A stretch of 64,000 nucleotides of DNA from JADJRG01 sp964474905 (lineage in GTDB: Bacteria; Myxococcota_A; Polyangia; Nannocystales; Nannocystaceae). Below, one piece after another: positions 61,731-64,000 of this stretch. The DNA lies in NCBI GenBank assembly GCA_964474905.1, contig CAYYUP010000006.1, forward strand, positions 94,445 through 158,444. Direction: 5' to 3'. Within the stretch, counting starts at the first letter, position 1. Each line of letters starts with the position of its first letter. Position numbers and translations under genes: made by a program. The notes under the pieces were generated by a model. The model searched no databases and was not told where the DNA came from. It was given only the letters and a program-made list of their open reading frames with translations.

Positions 61731-62371
61731 CTGAGCTTGGCCGGACTGGTTTCGGCCGGACTGGTTTCGGCCGGACTGGGCGGACGCTCCTGGGCCTCGC
61801 ACTGCTGACCGCATGTGGCGGCAGTGGGGAGGTCAAGCCACGACGCCGAATCAAGCCAGCCGCGAGTACCGAGTCGACGCTCGACCCCGCAGTTGGGCGG
61901 GCGATCGCGGCGGGCGAGAAGCTCTTCTTTGATCGGGCCGTGTGTTCGACCTGCCACCGGGTGGGTGAACGCGGCACCATGATCGTCGGCCCCAACCTGG
62001 GGATCGGCGACGGTTTGTCCGCGGTGCTCGCGGACCGAGTGCCGGCGCGTCGACCGGGGCTCTCGCCGATCGAATACGTCGTCGAATCGATGCTCGACCC
62101 CGACGCTGTTGTGGTCATGTCCTACGCTCCGGGGGTCATGAAGGCGATCGACGACCTTCCAAACCAGCTCAAGGACCACGAGATCGTCAATGTCGCGGCA
62201 TTCGTCGCCTCTCACGGCGCCGACGATCCGCTGAAACCGGCGGATCTCGAGGCGGCGGAGGCCCGTATCGCTCCCGCACGGGCCGCGCGGGCAGCACGAC
62301 GCCACGCGAGAGTGGGCGGTGAGACAGCGACGGGCGAGACAGCGACTGGCGAGACAGCGACGGGCGGCTGA
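61731..62371 (+). CDS. Cytochrome c lipoprotein, 5' end in assembly gap
   Basis: The visible N-terminus is repeat-coded FGRTGFGRTGRTLLG, then LALLTAC provides the lipobox. One heme motif CSTCH lies in FDRAVCSTCHRVGERG, with distal Met candidates in VVVMSYAPGVM. The tail is Ala/Arg-rich and ends in ETATG repeats (15-bp DNA repeats at 62323-62367). The initiation codon is inside the gap. Monoheme, probably an electron carrier with the neighbouring multicopper oxidase. Confidence 0.8.
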
Positions 62372-62480
62372 GGGCCTGGGCCCAAAGCTCGGACATGCGT
62401 CAATTCTTGCGCTCATTTCGGAGACAAGCGCTCTTGACCGACCTCTGTGGCTCGCATAGCGTGTTTTGGTGGTAGAGCCA

Positions 62481-63938
62481 GTGTCCGCGGTTGTGCGCTT
62501 CGCCTCTTCCCGGCGGGCGCTCACCATGGCGCTGTCGGTGGGGCTCCTGGGGCTCCTGTCCGCCTGCTCGGATTCGAGTCTGGCACATGAGCCGCCCGGT
62601 TGGGCCGATGAGATCGCGCTTGCCGTGCCGGTCGACCTAAACCCGGACCCCCACATTTTAGAGATCGAGCTCCGCGCCCGGGTCGAGACCCTACCGATCT
62701 GGAGCCTGCGGCCGCCCACAGAGGTCTACACATTTGGCGGCACCCTGCCCGGGCCGCTGATCGAACTGGCCGCGGGCGATCGGTTGATCGTGCACTTCAC
62801 AAACGATCTTCCCGAAGCCACCACCATTCATTGGCACGGTCTGCGCATTAACAACGATATGGACGGTGCACCCAATCATCCGCGGCCGCCGATCCCGCCA
62901 GGGGAGAGTTTTGATTACGACTTTGTAGTGCCGGATGCGGGCCTCTTTTGGTACCACCCGCACGTAAACTCCACAGCCCAGGTCGGATTTGGGCTCTACG
63001 GGCCGCTGCTAGTGCGAGCAAGCGATTCGAGCGAGCAGGCAGCGCCCGTGGACGAGCTTGTGCTGGTGCTCTCGGACATCGGCATCAGGGAGGACGGTAC
63101 TCTCAATGATCCGCAAGCGGGCGGGGACCTGGCGACGCTCTTTGGCCGCGAAGGCAATGTCATCCTGGTCAACGGGCGCTGGTTGCCGACGATCAAGGTG
63201 CGCAGCGGTGTGACCCAGCGCTGGCGTCTGGTCAACGCGGCTCGTAGCCGCTATTTCGAGTTAGAGCTGCCAGGCTCAACATTTACACGTATAGGTAATG
63301 ACGGCGGTCTTCTGCCAGCGCCGATCGAGGAGGAGCGGATCTTTCTGATCCCGGGCCAGCGCGCAGATGTCCTGGTCACGCCCACCGACGCGACGGGCTC
63401 CCTTCAATTCCTGACTTGGATCCCCTACGACCGCGGCTTTGGTAGCGCCGATCTGCGCACGGAGCAATTGATCATGCGTCTGGATTTTGTCTCAGGGCGG
63501 CCCGGGCAGCCACTTGCAGTAGATATTGAGCGCGAGATCAAACCTGTTGAGACTCGCGGTGCGACTCTGGTTAAAATGCGCCTGACCGAGATGATGGACG
63601 CCGACGGCGGCTTGCTCCTAGGTATCAATGATACGCCCTTTGAGGAGCTGGAGCCCTGGCCGGCAACCGTTGGCGAGACCCAGATCTGGGAGATCTCGAA
63701 TGAGATGGACTGGGCCCATCCCTTTCATCTGCACGGCTATTTCTTTCAGGAGGTCGATGAAGGCGGTGTGCCGATCGAGCCGCTCTCGTGGCAAGATTCG
63801 ATCGACATCCCGGCTCGCGAGACCCGATGGATCGCGATGGTATTTGATGAGCGCCCCGGTATGTGGATGTTTCACTGTCATATCCTTGATCATGCTGATG
63901 CCGGGATGATGGGCCTGGTGCATGTGACGATGCCCTGA
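62481..63938 (+). CDS. Multicopper oxidase lipoprotein
   Basis: All four copper-ligand clusters are present: TIHWHGLR, FWYHPHV, HPFHLHGYFF and FHCHILDHADAGMMG. These give a type-1 site and a trinuclear cluster. The N-terminus has a twin-Arg pair (SSRRALTMAL) and a lipobox LLSAC, so it may be Tat-exported and lipidated. It oxidises a small substrate or a metal ion such as Cu(I). GTG 62481 is chosen over TTG 62466, since it still starts before the RR pair; ATG 62526 would lose it. It follows the cytochrome gene by 109 bp. Confidence 0.93.
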   Translation: MSAVVRFASSRRALTMALSVGLLGLLSACSDSSLAHEPPGWADEIALAVPVDLNPDPHILEIELRARVETLPIWSLRPPTEVYTFGGTLPGPLIELAAGDRLIVHFTNDLPEATTIHWHGLRINNDMDGAPNHPRPPIPPGESFDYDFVVPDAGLFWYHPHVNSTAQVGFGLYGPLLVRASDSSEQAAPVDELVLVLSDIGIREDGTLNDPQAGGDLATLFGREGNVILVNGRWLPTIKVRSGVTQRWRLVNAARSRYFELELPGSTFTRIGNDGGLLPAPIEEERIFLIPGQRADVLVTPTDATGSLQFLTWIPYDRGFGSADLRTEQLIMRLDFVSGRPGQPLAVDIEREIKPVETRGATLVKMRLTEMMDADGGLLLGINDTPFEELEPWPATVGETQIWEISNEMDWAHPFHLHGYFFQEVDEGGVPIEPLSWQDSIDIPARETRWIAMVFDERPGMWMFHCHILDHADAGMMGLVHVTMP

Positions 63939-63971
63939 GCCTGGTTTTTTGGCGAATGGGGGGCTGTATGG

Positions 63972-63999
63972 GGAGAGGCGGAGGACGTCGCGTAGGCCG
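63972..63999 (+). repeat. Dispersed intergenic repeat, copy 2
   Basis: Matches 5489-5516 at 24 of 28 positions and lies just past the multicopper oxidase gene. It is cut by the window edge, so its real length is unknown. Confidence 0.55.
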
Positions 64000-64000
64000 A

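Noticed and set aside
1..64000. tRNA, rRNA, insertion sequence or phage integrase
   Set aside because: No cloverleaf-like or rRNA-like sequence, transposase motif or terminal inverted repeat was recognised on either strand.

Overview
The window is high-GC DNA from a myxobacterium-like member of the Myxococcota. A Nannocystales-type organism is my best guess. The evidence is a MYXO-CTERM sorting tail (end of the gene at 10246-12126), many secreted lipoproteins with Ser/Gly/Thr-rich linkers followed by Cys-rich domains, a large share of lipoproteins, and long stretches of stand-alone genes. It is a draft scaffold: four runs of exactly 100 N (9397-9496, 36443-36542, 39425-39524, 61631-61730) are scaffolding gaps of unknown true length, and three of them sit in or against short tandem repeats. 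No tRNA, rRNA or CRISPR array was seen.

Layout. 1-5423: the 3' part of an operon with an FtsH-type M41 protease fragment, a 97-aa acidic protein, a 51-aa hydrophobic protein, an 1111-aa protein of unknown family and a MoxR-type AAA+ ATPase. This looks like a member of the FtsH/vWA/MoxR ternary-system class. 5424-5940: repeat-rich intergenic DNA. 5941-7424: arsR-arsM, where ArsM carries a Cys-Cys-Gly-rich tail. 7505-15468: surface lipoproteins (one with a vWA domain), a pentaheme MYXO-CTERM cytochrome and a WGR/LRR-like protein. 15613-23902: a Cus/Czc-type heavy-metal efflux operon behind an array of palindromic operators, ending in a small lipoprotein with repeated EGKCG motifs like copper-binding bufferin/HvfA peptides. 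25116-28454: an 1112-aa fusion of an HPPD-like dioxygenase, an FAD monooxygenase and a thioredoxin-like tail. 29404-36315: a GlcD-type oxidase, an A-type Fe-S carrier, a large lipoprotein, NAD+-dependent DNA ligase and a sulfite-oxidase-like enzyme. 36565-41907 (minus strand): an MbnP/MbnH copper pair behind an MMPL exporter and a LolA-like protein. 42098-49057: terpene synthase, sensor kinase, and an operon of a double-headed TetR regulator, a rifampicin-phosphotransferase-like enzyme and a GAP-family membrane protein. 50036-55394: a DUF4157 effector with two putative cysteine-protease-like domains, a lipoprotein MsrA, and a protein with two tail-tube-like (gp19) domains. 55980-63938: PcrA/UvrD helicase, an eight-cysteine lipoprotein, a MenH-like hydrolase, two cytochrome c lipoproteins and a multicopper oxidase.

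Themes. Metal handling recurs: arsenic methylation, heavy-metal RND efflux with an EGKCG peptide, MbnP/MbnH and a multicopper oxidase. The strongest candidates for something undescribed are the FtsH/MoxR operon with its unannotated small proteins, the lipidated EGKCG repeat protein, the HPPD-FAD monooxygenase fusion, and the DUF4157-papain-like-OTU-like effector near a tandem tail-tube protein. All functional statements rest on motif reading by eye; no database search was possible.
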